Assembly: GCF_022179125.1 (NCBI RefSeq)
Contig: NZ_BPQG01000034.1
Location: 1 to 64,000 of the forward strand
Direction of reading: 5' to 3'
Source of the DNA: Methylobacterium cerastii
GTDB taxonomy: Bacteria > Pseudomonadota > Alphaproteobacteria > Rhizobiales > Beijerinckiaceae
DNA: 64,000 bases
The notes under the pieces were generated by a model. That model saw nothing but the letters and a program-made list of their open reading frames with translations. It was not told the origin of the DNA and did no database searches. The first letter of the stretch is position 1. The number at the start of each line of letters is the position of its first letter. This document shows positions 43,510 through 51,434 of this stretch, one piece after another. Position numbers and translations under genes: made by a program.

Positions 43510-44388
43510 ATGCCAGCCCTCCTCGCAAACGTCCTGATCCCGGGCCTGTTCGTCCTGATCTGGGCGACCGGCTTCATCGCGGCCCGGTTCGTCGCGCCCT
43601 ACGCCCAGCCGATGCCCTTCGTGGCGTTGCGGGTCATGGGTGTGGCCCTAGTGCTCGCCGCCATCGCGCTGGCCCTCCGCGCCCGCTGGCCGCGGACCGG
43701 CGCCGGGTGGCGCGACGCAATGGTTGCGGGCGTGCTGATGCAGGGCTGCTACATCGTCGGCGTGTTCTGGGCGATCCATCGCGGCCTTCCGGCGGGGATC
43801 GCCGCCCTCGTCGGCAGCCTGCAGCCGCTGGCGACGGCGATGCTGGCCGGGCCGGTGCTCGGCGAGGCGGTGAGCCGGCGCCGCTGGTTCGGGATCGGGC
43901 TCGGCTTCCTTGGGGCCGGCCTCGTCCTCGCCCCGAAGATCGGCGCCGCCGACCCCGCCGGCATCCCGCCCGTGGCGCTCGCCGCCTGCGCCGGCGCGGT
44001 CGCCGCGATCACGCTCGGCACGCTCTGGCAGAAGCGCACGGGCGCCGACGCCGACCTCCTCGCCACGGCGACGCTGCAGTTCGTCGGCGCCTGCTTGGTC
44101 GCCGTGCCGCTGGCGCTGCTCTCCGGCGACGGCCTCGGCGTGCCGCTGCTGCTGCCGGTCTGGCTCGGGATGGCGTGGTCGGTGCTGGTGAGCTCCGTCG
44201 CCGGGATCCTGCTCCTGCTCGTCCTGATCCGCCGCGGTGCGGTGGCCGGCGTCTCGGCGCTGCTGTTCCTGGTGCCGCCGGTCTCGGCGGCGATGGCCTA
44301 TCTGATGTTCGGCGAGGCGCTGACCGGGCTGCAGATCGCCGGCATGGCGGTCGCCGCGGTCGGCGTCGCCGTGGCCAACCGGGGCTAA
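43510..44388 (+). CDS. EamA/DMT superfamily permease
   Basis: The 292-aa protein has ten predicted membrane spans in two homologous halves, the EamA pattern: LFVLIWATGFIAARFVAPYA near the start, AGIAALVGSLQPLATAMLAG (about residues 96-115) and SALLFLVPPVSAAMAYLMFG in the second half. DMT members export amino acids, nucleosides or other metabolites; the substrate is not determinable. It stands alone between the BrkB gene and mcd. ATG 43510 directly precedes the first span. Confidence 0.87.
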   Translation: MPALLANVLIPGLFVLIWATGFIAARFVAPYAQPMPFVALRVMGVALVLAAIALALRARWPRTGAGWRDAMVAGVLMQGCYIVGVFWAIHRGLPAGIAALVGSLQPLATAMLAGPVLGEAVSRRRWFGIGLGFLGAGLVLAPKIGAADPAGIPPVALAACAGAVAAITLGTLWQKRTGADADLLATATLQFVGACLVAVPLALLSGDGLGVPLLLPVWLGMAWSVLVSSVAGILLLLVLIRRGAVAGVSALLFLVPPVSAAMAYLMFGEALTGLQIAGMAVAAVGVAVANRG

Positions 44389-44572
44389 GCTCGACGGCGC
44401 GGCGACGGCGCCCACTGTTTCGCCAACCAGTTGCGGCGTTGAGGAAAATTGCAGGCGGCTGCATAGAAAATTCAAGACGAATTGCGGTCCCGAGCCTGAA
44501 GAATTTGCTACGTCCCGGCCGATCGGGCCTATATTGCTGGCAACCGGAAACGTTCAGACGAAAGTGCCAGCC

Positions 44573-46255
44573 ATGTCCGCTTCGCCCGCCTTCCAGCCCG
44601 AGCCGCAGGATCTCGTCGCCCTCACGAAGGCCGCCGGCGAATCCGCGAAACGTCTCGTCGCCGAGGCGACCCGCCGGGTCCGCACCCGCGTGCTCGGCAC
44701 CGACGGCAAGGTCGACGCCGCCAAGCTGGAGGCCGAGCAGCACGCCGCCCACGGGCTGGCCTGGATCGCCACCTACGGCGAGGCGGTGCGCGAGCTCGGC
44801 ACCTACGCCGCGAACCTGCGCGAGGCCGGCCGCCTCGGCGAGACCGAGACGCTGCTCGTGAAGATCGGCGCCGGCGAGTACCTCGAGCAGATGTTCTCGG
44901 GCATCCCGATGAGCCAGGGCGAGATGGTGCGCCCGGTCGGCTCGCTCGGTCTCACCGCCCGCGAGGTGCAGCAGTTCCGTACCGACGCCGTCGAGGCGCT
45001 GATCGCCGACGGCAACACCCCGGAGAACCGCGCCGCCCTGGTGCAGAAGATCCGCGACGGCGCGGCCTCGGCCACCGTCGGCGATTCCGGCCTCGACGAG
45101 GACATGGAGGCGATCCGCTCCGAGATGCGCCGCTTCGGCAAGGCCGAGGTGGTGGCCCAGGCCCACGAGTGGCACCTGAAGAACGACTACATCCCGATGG
45201 AGATCGTCGCCAAGATGGCCGAGCTCGGCGTCTTCGGCCTGACGATCCCGGAGGAGTACGGCGGCATGGGCCTGCCGAAGATCTCCATGTGCGTCGTCTC
45301 CGAGGAGCTGTCGCGCGCCTATATCGGCGTCGGCTCTCTCGGCACCCGCTCGGAGATCGCCGCAGAGCTGATCCTGTGCGGCGGCACCGAGGAGCAGAAG
45401 CAGCGCTTCCTGCCCAAGATCGCGTCGGGCGACATCCTGCCGACCGCGGTGTTCACCGAGCCGAACACCGGCTCGGACCTCGCATCCTTGCGCACCAAGG
45501 CGGTGAAGGACGGCGAGACCTGGAAGATATCCGGCAACAAGACCTGGATCACCCACCCCGTCCGCGCCGACATCATGACCGTGCTGGTCCGCACCAAGCC
45601 CGAGGAGAAGGGCCACCGTGGCCTCTCGATGCTGATCGCCGAGAAGCCCCGCGGCACCGACGCGGAGCCGTTCCCGGTCGAGGGCCTAACCGGCGGCGAG
45701 ATCGAGGTGCTCGGCTACCGCGGCATGAAGGAGTACGAGCTCGCCTTCGAGAACTTCGAGGTGCCGGCCGCCAACCTGCTCGGCGAGGTCGAGGGCAAGG
45801 GCTTCGCCCAGCTGATGCAGACCTTCGAATCGGCCCGCATCCAGACCGCGGCCCGCGCCGTCGGCGTCGCCCAGTCGGCCCTCGACCTCGGCCTGCGCTA
45901 CGCCGAGGACCGGGTGCAATTCGGCAAGCCGCTGATCAGCTTCCCGCGGGTGGCCGACAAGCTCGCGATGATGGCGGTGGAGATCAACATCGCCCGCCAG
46001 CTCACCTACTTCTCGGCGCGCGAGAAGGACGAGGGCAAGCGCTGCGACCTCGAGGCCGGCATGGCGAAGCTGCTGGGCGCCCGCGTCGCGTGGGCGGCGG
46101 CCGACAACGCCCTGCAGATCCACGGCGGCAACGGCTTCGCCCTGGAATACGCCGTCAGCCGGGTGCTGTGCGACGCCCGCATCCTCTCGATCTTCGAAGG
46201 CGCGGCCGAGATTCAGGCCCAGGTCATCGCCCGGCGCCTGCTCGAGGCGGCGTGA
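44573..46255 (+). CDS. mcd: (2S)-Methylsuccinyl-CoA dehydrogenase
   Basis: The 560-aa flavoprotein is much longer than ordinary acyl-CoA dehydrogenases because of an N-terminal helical extension of about 155 residues, a feature of Mcd. The dehydrogenase core follows: GLTIPEEYGGMGLPKISMCV, PTAVFTEPNTGSDLASL (FAD/substrate loop), WKISGNKTWITHPVRADI, and QIHGGNGFALEYAVSR with FEGAAEIQAQVIARRLL. Mcd oxidises methylsuccinyl-CoA to mesaconyl-CoA in the ethylmalonyl-CoA pathway, which regenerates glyoxylate during growth on C1 and C2 compounds. This supports a methylotrophic host. Confidence 0.9.
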   Translation: MSASPAFQPEPQDLVALTKAAGESAKRLVAEATRRVRTRVLGTDGKVDAAKLEAEQHAAHGLAWIATYGEAVRELGTYAANLREAGRLGETETLLVKIGAGEYLEQMFSGIPMSQGEMVRPVGSLGLTAREVQQFRTDAVEALIADGNTPENRAALVQKIRDGAASATVGDSGLDEDMEAIRSEMRRFGKAEVVAQAHEWHLKNDYIPMEIVAKMAELGVFGLTIPEEYGGMGLPKISMCVVSEELSRAYIGVGSLGTRSEIAAELILCGGTEEQKQRFLPKIASGDILPTAVFTEPNTGSDLASLRTKAVKDGETWKISGNKTWITHPVRADIMTVLVRTKPEEKGHRGLSMLIAEKPRGTDAEPFPVEGLTGGEIEVLGYRGMKEYELAFENFEVPAANLLGEVEGKGFAQLMQTFESARIQTAARAVGVAQSALDLGLRYAEDRVQFGKPLISFPRVADKLAMMAVEINIARQLTYFSAREKDEGKRCDLEAGMAKLLGARVAWAAADNALQIHGGNGFALEYAVSRVLCDARILSIFEGAAEIQAQVIARRLLEAA

Positions 46256-46337
46256 GTCGATGCCCGGGCCTTTAGGCTCGGGCACCGCGGGCTCCGCGTT
46301 TTCCACCTTCGGACGTCTGCAGAGTGATGCGCGGGTC

Positions 46338-46382
46338 CCTTCTCCCATGAGGAGAAGGACAGGATGAGGGGCGTGCCCCCTC
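46338..46382. terminator. Double stem-loop downstream of mcd
   Basis: CCTTCTCC (46338-46345) pairs with GGAGAAGG (46351-46358) around CATGA, and a second stem GAGGGGC / GCCCCCTC lies at 46366-46382. It is of the CTCTCCC/GGAGAGGG hairpin family. It lies 82 bases after mcd and probably acts as a 3' end, though without a T run. Confidence 0.5.
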
Positions 46383-46475
46383 GGTGTAGGTCACGCCCCC
46401 CCAAGCCTACCCTCTCCCCTGGGCAGGGCGATCGCAGATGGCGATTTGCTCTTCGGAAACACACTGGCAGCACCG

Positions 46476-46590
46476 CGTCATCCCGGGGCCGCGCAGCGGA
46501 GCCCGGGATCCAGAAACGCAGGTCGAGCCGGATTTTGCACCAACGGCGGCTAGGGATTCCGGGCTCGCCTGCGGCGCCCCGGAATAACGG
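46476..46590. repeat. Dispersed palindromic repeat, copy C
   Basis: A 115-base element: CGTCATCCCGGGGC at the left end, GAGCCCGGGATCCAGA inside, and ATTCCGGGCTCGCCTGCGGC with GCCCCGGAATAACGG at the right. It lies in the 467-base gap between mcd and the ClpP-fold gene; no protein-coding frame is supported there. Confidence 0.8.
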
Positions 46591-46692
46591 TGTGGTGCCT
46601 CCTGCAATTACCGTCCCCCACGGGGGGCCGAGCGGTGCTTCGGACAGTCCAACCGCGACCGTGCGCAGAGACGCGTGAACACGACCGCCAGC

Positions 46693-46712
46693 GGGGAGGG
46701 AGACGCCTCCCC
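46693..46712 (-). terminator. Stem-loop after the ClpP-fold protein gene
   Basis: GGGGAGG (46693-46699) and CCTCCCC (46706-46712) form a perfect seven-base stem with loop GAGACG, ten bases past the stop codon on the minus strand. There is no T run. Confidence 0.5.
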
Positions 46713-46722
46713 CAAACCGCAC

Positions 46723-48003
46723 TCACGGCACGGCGACCGCGGCGACCGCGTGCGGCGTGTCGTCGAGAAGCAGTGCCCGCAGCCGGGCGGCGGCGTCCGG
46801 GCCTGTGCCTTCGAGCACCTGCCGTAAAGCCGCGATCCGGGCGCCGCACCGGACCGCCAGGTGCCGGGCGTGTCGCCGCGGGCGCGCGGCTTCGGCATCC
46901 GCGGCGGTCGTCGGCTCCCTGGCGGCTGTGGCTTGCCGCAACGCCTGCGCCACCAGCGCCGCCAGGCTCGGCACCGGATGATGGGCCTGCCGCAACGCCT
47001 CCTCGATCGCGACCAGGTCGCCGCCGGCCATCGCCTCGCAGGTGCTGTCGTCGGAGGCCTGCGCCGCGCGCATCGCCGTCAGGGTCGCATGCCCGAAGGC
47101 GCGGACCGTGGCGTCGTCGGCCCGGCGGAACAGGCCCCGCAGGTGCGCGCTCGCGTGGGCGCGCATCCCGCCGAGGGCATCCGCCTCCGAGCGGCCGTCG
47201 TGGTAGCCGTCGCGGTACCAGGCGGCGATCCGATCGATGGCGCCAGGCTCCGCTTGGGCGAGGATCGGCAGGTTGCGCAGCACCTGCGCGCGGGCCGCGA
47301 GCGGGCTGTCGTCGTCGTCCAGGGTCGAGTCGGGGAAGCGGTCGGTCTCCACCACCTCGGTCACGGCGCCGGCCCGGATCAGGCGGTCGGCGTCAGGCAT
47401 CCAGATGTCGTCGGAGGCGACCGCCAGCGCCTCGGCGGTGAAGTCCGCAGCGAGCCCCGCCGCGCGATAGGCCGCCCGCTCAGGGGCCGCGTCGATCGGG
47501 AAGGCCTGCCCGAACAGACCGGCTTCGTAGGGGGCGTGGAAGCCGAGCCGTCCGCTCGCGCCGAGGTAGCGCCCGCGACCGCGGACGAAGGCCAGGGTGC
47601 AGGCCGAGGCGCACTCGTCGGGAACGTAGGTGTCGAGCTGGTGCGCGGCGATCAGCGCGCCCAGCGCCAGCCCCTCCTCGACGAGGCCGCCGCCGCTGGT
47701 GAGATGGATGCGGCGAACGTTTGGATGCGCGGCGAGCAGGTTCGCGACCTGCAGTGCGACGCCGTCCATCAGGTCGCCGGCCACCCGCACGTCTGCCCCG
47801 CCCGGCCCGAGGACGACCCGCGCCCCAGCCTCCTCCGGCGCGAAGCGCTGCGCGAGGTCCGTCGAGGCGCCGACGAACGCCATCCGCACGGCGGTCCGCG
47901 TGTCGGCCGAGACCGCGCCGACGAGGCAGGCGACGCCGAGCGCCGAGACCGCACACGTGGTCGCGAACTGGGTCGCGAAGCGGCGGGGCTTGTCGTTCGG
48001 CAT
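46723..48003 (-). CDS. Periplasmic ClpP/crotonase-fold protein (COG3904-like)
   Basis: The 426-aa protein has an N-terminal hydrophobic segment (TTCAVSALGVACLVGAVSA, about residues 15-33) for export or anchoring. The middle third resembles ClpP-fold serine hydrolases: RRIHLTSGGGLVEEGLALGA (about 98-117) and DECASACTLAFVRGRGRYL with a candidate nucleophile Ser in SACT (about residue 133), and FHAPYEAGLFG with a His. The C-terminal half is alpha-helical and unrecognised. Cytoplasmic ClpP partners are unlikely, so a periplasmic protease or substrate-binding role is possible; the catalytic triad is not proven. Confidence 0.7.
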   Translation of the reverse strand: MPNDKPRRFATQFATTCAVSALGVACLVGAVSADTRTAVRMAFVGASTDLAQRFAPEEAGARVVLGPGGADVRVAGDLMDGVALQVANLLAAHPNVRRIHLTSGGGLVEEGLALGALIAAHQLDTYVPDECASACTLAFVRGRGRYLGASGRLGFHAPYEAGLFGQAFPIDAAPERAAYRAAGLAADFTAEALAVASDDIWMPDADRLIRAGAVTEVVETDRFPDSTLDDDDSPLAARAQVLRNLPILAQAEPGAIDRIAAWYRDGYHDGRSEADALGGMRAHASAHLRGLFRRADDATVRAFGHATLTAMRAAQASDDSTCEAMAGGDLVAIEEALRQAHHPVPSLAALVAQALRQATAAREPTTAADAEAARPRRHARHLAVRCGARIAALRQVLEGTGPDAAARLRALLLDDTPHAVAAVAVP

Positions 48004-48092
48004 GCCAAGACCTCTCGCCTGCGCCTTCGCGCAGGCCGTCTCACGGATTGGAGTTTATTGGGATCACGCTTCGGGCCGAGCGGGCCGGCGGC

Positions 48093-48374
48093 TTAGAACG
48101 CCTCATGCGCGAGGTAGGCGACCATCATCTCGGCCACCGCGCGGCCGGCATAGGCCGGCGGGCTCTCGCCCCGTCGCACCGGGAAGGCGTCGACGATCCT
48201 GCGGCCGGCCAGGATGCCCCGGACCTCGTCGGGCATCAGACCGTCGTCGACGGCGGTCGCGAAGGCGGCCCGGCCGTAATCGCGGCGCCGCAGGCGGGCC
48301 GCCGCGGCGGCGTCGCGGTATCCGGACGCGCGGCCGGCGCCGGTCGGGTCAAACGTTGCGTCGTGATAGCCCAT
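48093..48374 (-). CDS. Conserved hypothetical protein (93 aa)
   Basis: The product starts MGYHDATFDPTGAGRASGYR and continues as a compact, mainly helical protein (AVDDGLMPDEVRGILAGRRI, VAEMMVAYLAHEAF). GGAAGGA lies eight bases before ATG 48374, a strong ribosome site, so the gene is likely expressed. No family is recognised. It lies 89 bases upstream of the ClpP-fold gene on the same strand and could be cotranscribed with it. Confidence 0.6.
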   Translation of the reverse strand: MGYHDATFDPTGAGRASGYRDAAAAARLRRRDYGRAAFATAVDDGLMPDEVRGILAGRRIVDAFPVRRGESPPAYAGRAVAEMMVAYLAHEAF

Positions 48375-48721
48375 GATCGAAGTCCTTCCCTGCCTGCTCT
48401 CGCTCCTTCCCCATGCCGTCGGTGCGGCAACAGGCGTGGATCGGGCCGGCAGGCATCCGGGACTTCAGCTGTGACTTGCGCATCGCCACGGTCATGCCGG
48501 CCTCCATGCGGCGTGTACGCCGCCGCGTCCTTTCGATAATCCTGACGATACGCTGCGAAGCCGGGGATGTGCTTCCAAAGTTATCCGCGGATGCAGACCA
48601 GTCGTGGCGCGGACGGATCGAACCGCAGAAGGATTGCGATCCGCGCGCCGCGGCGTCGGCGGCGCGGATTTGCGCGCCCGCCCCCTGGCGTTCCGGGCGC
48701 GCGCACGCCAGAATCGACGCC
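48375..48721. other. Divergent intergenic region upstream of aat
   Basis: The 347 bases separate the 93-aa gene from aat. A hairpin GCGGCG-TGTA-CGCCGC lies near 48508-48525. A short minus-strand frame in the left part lacks a ribosome site and overlaps the 93-aa gene. Nothing else was recognised. Confidence 0.35.
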
Positions 48722-49408
48722 ATGCACGACGGCACCCGCGTGGAGATCACGCCCGAGATCCTGCTCAAGGCCTACGCCGCCGGCATCTTCCCGATGGCCG
48801 AGGACGCCGACGACCCGACGCTGTACTGGGTCGAGCCGCGGGCGCGGGGCGTGCTGCCGCTGGACGGGTTCCGGGTGTCGAAGCGGCTCGCCCGCACGGT
48901 GCGCTCGGACGCGTTCGAGGTCCGCAGCGACACCGATTTCGACGGCGTGATCGCCGGCTGCGCCGCCCCGCGCCGCGAGAGCGAGCGCACCTGGATCAAC
49001 GGCCGCATCCGCGAGCTCTACGGCGCACTGTTCGACCGCGGCCACGCCCACACCGTCGAGGTCTACGCCGGCGAGCCGCGCCGCCTCGTCGGCGGGCTCT
49101 ACGGGGTGTCGATGGGCGCGGTCTTCTTCGGCGAGAGCATGTTCCACGAGGTCCGCGACGCCTCGAAGGTCGCCCTCGTCCACCTGATGGGCCGGCTTCG
49201 CGCCGGCGGATACCGCCTCGCCGACACGCAGTTCGTCACCGAGCACCTCGCCCAGTTCGGCGCCGAGGAGCTGCCGCGCCACGTCTACAAACGCCGCCTC
49301 GCCGAGGCGCTCGGCCATGCCGGCGACTGGAACGCCTGGCCGACGGACGGCAGCGTGCGCGGCGCTCAGGCGCTCGCCGCGCTCGGGGTGGGTGGCGCAG
49401 GGGATTGA
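48722..49408 (+). CDS. aat: Leucyl/phenylalanyl-tRNA-protein transferase
   Basis: The 228-aa product has the Aat signatures: [20 protein letters not shown] (residues 11-30), [39 protein letters not shown] and the catalytic-domain [20 protein letters not shown]. It adds Leu or Phe to proteins with N-terminal Arg or Lys, marking them for ClpAPS degradation. In many Rhizobiales aat follows accC; here it begins a separate group with the DUF2155 and NDUFA12-like genes convergent after it. Confidence 0.95.
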   Translation: MHDGTRVEITPEILLKAYAAGIFPMAEDADDPTLYWVEPRARGVLPLDGFRVSKRLARTVRSDAFEVRSDTDFDGVIAGCAAPRRESERTWINGRIRELYGALFDRGHAHTVEVYAGEPRRLVGGLYGVSMGAVFFGESMFHEVRDASKVALVHLMGRLRAGGYRLADTQFVTEHLAQFGAEELPRHVYKRRLAEALGHAGDWNAWPTDGSVRGAQALAALGVGGAGD

Positions 49409-49420
49409 GGCGAAAGCGTT

Positions 49421-49443
49421 TTCCTCCCGCACAAGGGGAGGAA
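49421..49443. terminator. Stem-loop between convergent aat and DUF2155 genes
   Basis: TTCCTCCC (49421-49428) and GGGAGGAA (49436-49443) pair perfectly with the loop GCACAAG, directly between the two stops. No T run follows on either strand, so termination strength is uncertain. Confidence 0.5.
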
Positions 49444-49456
49444 GAAGAGATCGCGA

Positions 49457-50110
49457 TCAGCGGAAGAGCGCGTCGAACAGCGATTGCGGCTGCTGGGGCT
49501 GCGGCGGGGCTGCGGCCGGGCCTTCGTTCGAGGGGAAGAACTTCCGCGAGGGCTTCTGGCGCGGCTGCACGGGGACGCCGCGTGGCGCCTCGACGTCGAC
49601 CTGACCGGCCGAGTTGACCTGCTGCACCGTCTTGGTCGCATCCTTCGTGCCGCGCTTGCGCTCGGGCTTGGCGGCCATCGCCGGCACATCCTCCTGCTCG
49701 CGCGCCTCGGCGATGATGTCGCTGCCGCCCTTACAATCCACGAGCCACACGTCGTAGATCGGGTGCTCGATCGCGTGCAGGCCGGGACTCGAGGCGAACA
49801 TCCAGCCGGTGAAGATCCGGCGGTACTTGTTCTCCAACGTCACCTCGTCGACCTCGAGGAAGGCCGTGGTCTTGGCGCTCTCGGTCGGCGGCCGCGTGTA
49901 GCAGACCCGCGGGGTGAGCTGCAGCGCGCCGAACTGCACGGTCTCGTCCACCGCCACCTCGAACGAGACGATGCGGCCGGTGATCTTGTCGAGGCCGGAG
50001 AACACCGCGGTCGGGTTCTTGATCTTGTCGGCCGAGGCTGGGCCTGCGCAGAGGGCGACGAAGGCGATAGCGAAGGGCCCGAGTGCGGCGCGTGCTGTGA
50101 TGCGGCTCAA
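49457..50110 (-). CDS. DUF2155 family secreted protein
   Basis: The 217-aa protein has a signal peptide (ending GPASA, about residue 27) and the DUF2155 core: AVFSGLDKITGRIVSFEVAV, then LQLTPRVCYTRPPTE, EVTLENKYRRIFTGWMFASS and LHAIEHPIYDVWLVDCKGG, with two conserved Cys. The tail is Pro/Gln-rich. The start is TTG 50110, supported by GGGAGGGG six bases upstream; no in-frame ATG serves. The gene is linked to aat and the NDUFA12-like gene, as in many alphaproteobacteria. Function unknown, probably periplasmic. Confidence 0.88.
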   Translation of the reverse strand: MSRITARAALGPFAIAFVALCAGPASADKIKNPTAVFSGLDKITGRIVSFEVAVDETVQFGALQLTPRVCYTRPPTESAKTTAFLEVDEVTLENKYRRIFTGWMFASSPGLHAIEHPIYDVWLVDCKGGSDIIAEAREQEDVPAMAAKPERKRGTKDATKTVQQVNSAGQVDVEAPRGVPVQPRQKPSRKFFPSNEGPAAAPPQPQQPQSLFDALFR

Positions 50111-50262
50111 GGCACGCCCCTCCCGACGATTGGACGACGCGGCGAAAAGCCGACGGATGGCGGGCGTTCAACACCGGAACGGTGGTGGAAAAAGGGCGTG
50201 GCGCTTGTGATCCCGCCGTACGTCGGACGGACGAGGCCTGCAGGCTCCGTTTCCAGCCCCCC

Positions 50263-50377
50263 CGTCATTCCGGTGCTGCGCAGCAGAGCCCAGAATCCAG
50301 ATCCGCCGACAGCGCATGCTGAAGAGCGACCTGCGGCTCTGGATTCCGGGCTCGCCTACGGCGCCCCGGAATGACGG
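50263..50377. repeat. Dispersed palindromic repeat, copy D
   Basis: The most regular of the four copies: CGTCATTCCGG and GAGCCCAGAATCCAGA on the left; CTCTGGATTCCGGGCTCGCC and GCCCCGGAATGACGG on the right, 115 bases overall. It lies in the 347-base gap between the DUF2155 gene (start 50110) and the NDUFA12-like gene (stop 50458), which is otherwise empty. Confidence 0.85.
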
Positions 50378-50457
50378 TGCCCTCGTCAGAAAAGGCCCTA
50401 CAATCCCGAAGCCGGGTCAGCACAGGTCGGTGACCTGCCGGCAGGAGGACCGGAGCG

Positions 50458-50874
50458 CTACTCGCCTGGATTCCACGGCACGTAGTCGCCGGTCGCGGCG
50501 GGCCGCGCGCCCCAGGAGAGCTGCGAACCCTTTGGGCGGTAGGCGTCGGCCGTGCCGGTCATGTTCTCGACGTGGGGCTTCTGCCACTCGCGCGGGGTGT
50601 AGGCTTCCTCGCTCGGCGGCAGCTCGACGTTGTGGCAGAGCCAGCCGCGCCAGCCGGGCGGGACCTTCGAGGCGTCGGCATAGCCGTTGTAGACCACCCA
50701 GCGCCGCTCCGAGCCGACCGAGCGGTCGATCAGGGCGCCTTGCGCGCGATAGTACTTGTTGCCGTGGTCGTCGCTGCCGACGAAGTTGCCGCTGCGCGCG
50801 GTGTAGAGCGCGAGCGACATCGTCTGCCCGTTCCACCACGTGAAGATGCGCAGAAGCGTATCCTTGAGCGCCAT
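50458..50874 (-). CDS. NDUFA12-like complex I accessory subunit
   Basis: The 138-aa product has the NDUFA12/B17.2 pattern: LLRIFTWWNGQTMSLALYTA, VGSDDHGNKYYRAQG, RRWVVYNGYADASKVPPGWR and GWLCHNVELPPSEE, with HVENMTGTADAYRPKGS near the end. Alphaproteobacteria keep this accessory subunit of NADH:ubiquinone oxidoreductase, which mitochondria inherited. It probably sits on the peripheral arm at the membrane. The gene stands outside any nuo cluster, next to DUF2155, as is usual. ATG 50874 is the only plausible start. Confidence 0.92.
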   Translation of the reverse strand: MALKDTLLRIFTWWNGQTMSLALYTARSGNFVGSDDHGNKYYRAQGALIDRSVGSERRWVVYNGYADASKVPPGWRGWLCHNVELPPSEEAYTPREWQKPHVENMTGTADAYRPKGSQLSWGARPAATGDYVPWNPGE

Positions 50875-51167
50875 CGCCGTCTCCGAGCCTCGTCGCACAC
50901 GCGACCGCGATCGGTGTGCCGGGGCGGTTATGCGGAGCGGGTGCTCGCAAGTCCAGATCCAAGTCCGGAACCAGATCGAGATCCAAGTCCGCAGCGAGGG
51001 CTGCAACCCGGCGGCGCCGTCGCCGGGGGCCGAGGTATCGCCCGGCGGTCACGCCCGTGCGGCCATGCGGCGCGAAGGCGCCTCGAGCCGTCCGCCGACG
51101 CTGTGGACGCAAAAATTTTCCGCGCGAAATCCCCACAGCAGAAACAGCACTTACGCAGTGCCGCGAC

Positions 51168-51176
51168 TTATCCACA
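51168..51176 (+). promoter_or_regulatory. Perfect DnaA box (TTATCCACA)
   Basis: TTATCCACA matches the strict DnaA consensus. A partial reverse match (TGTGGAC) lies about 65 bases earlier near 51102. Its location about 260 bases before nrdJ suggests that replication initiation and dNTP synthesis may be coupled here. Confidence 0.6.
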
Positions 51177-51191
51177 GTTTTACCCGCAAGA

Positions 51192-51207
51192 CCACAACAT
51201 CTAGCGT
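51192..51207. promoter_or_regulatory. Predicted NrdR box 1
   Basis: CCACAACATCTAGCGT aligns with the NrdR consensus acaCwAtATaTwGtgt, keeping the central C, A, AT, T and G positions. NrdR represses ribonucleotide reductase genes when dATP is high. It lies 32 bases from the second box. Confidence 0.65.
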
Positions 51208-51223
51208 GGAACCGGCCGCGCGA

Positions 51224-51239
51224 ACACCACTTGTTGACG
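51224..51239. promoter_or_regulatory. Predicted NrdR box 2 (weaker)
   Basis: ACACCACTTGTTGACG keeps acaC, the second A, a T, and the TTG of the NrdR consensus but deviates elsewhere. The start-to-start distance to box 1 is 32 bases, the three-turn spacing usual for paired NrdR sites; that spacing is the main support. Confidence 0.45.
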
Positions 51240-51434
51240 TAAGGGCCGGCCCGGCGTTAATGTCCGGGTCATGGTTCGGGCGCACCGATCCGTTCGATCA
51301 GCGCGCGTCCAGCCACCTTCTTACCAACGTCGGCCAGTCCGGGCAGCGTCCATCCAGGCGCCCGGATTCGGCTCTTCGGATCTCCGGATTCAACCCCGGG
51401 GCGCAGCTGCGCCTCGTCGGGAGAGGTGCGTCTC

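Larger units (their letters stand above)
50875..51434. other. Long regulatory region upstream of nrdJ
   Basis: This 560-base gap between the divergent NDUFA12-like gene and nrdJ is GC-rich on the left and markedly less so from about 51105 to 51260. The latter part holds a perfect DnaA box and two predicted NrdR boxes. No protein-coding frame with a ribosome site was seen. A cobalamin riboswitch was looked for by eye and not found. Confidence 0.5.

Noticed and set aside
42354-43577. Longer N-terminus for the BrkB-like protein
   Set aside because: Sequence upstream of ATG 43229 is basic and low-complexity, whereas the shorter form matches the family start.
50875-51434. Cobalamin riboswitch upstream of nrdJ
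   Set aside because: No B12-box-like sequence was recognised; the conserved features here fit NrdR and DnaA sites instead.
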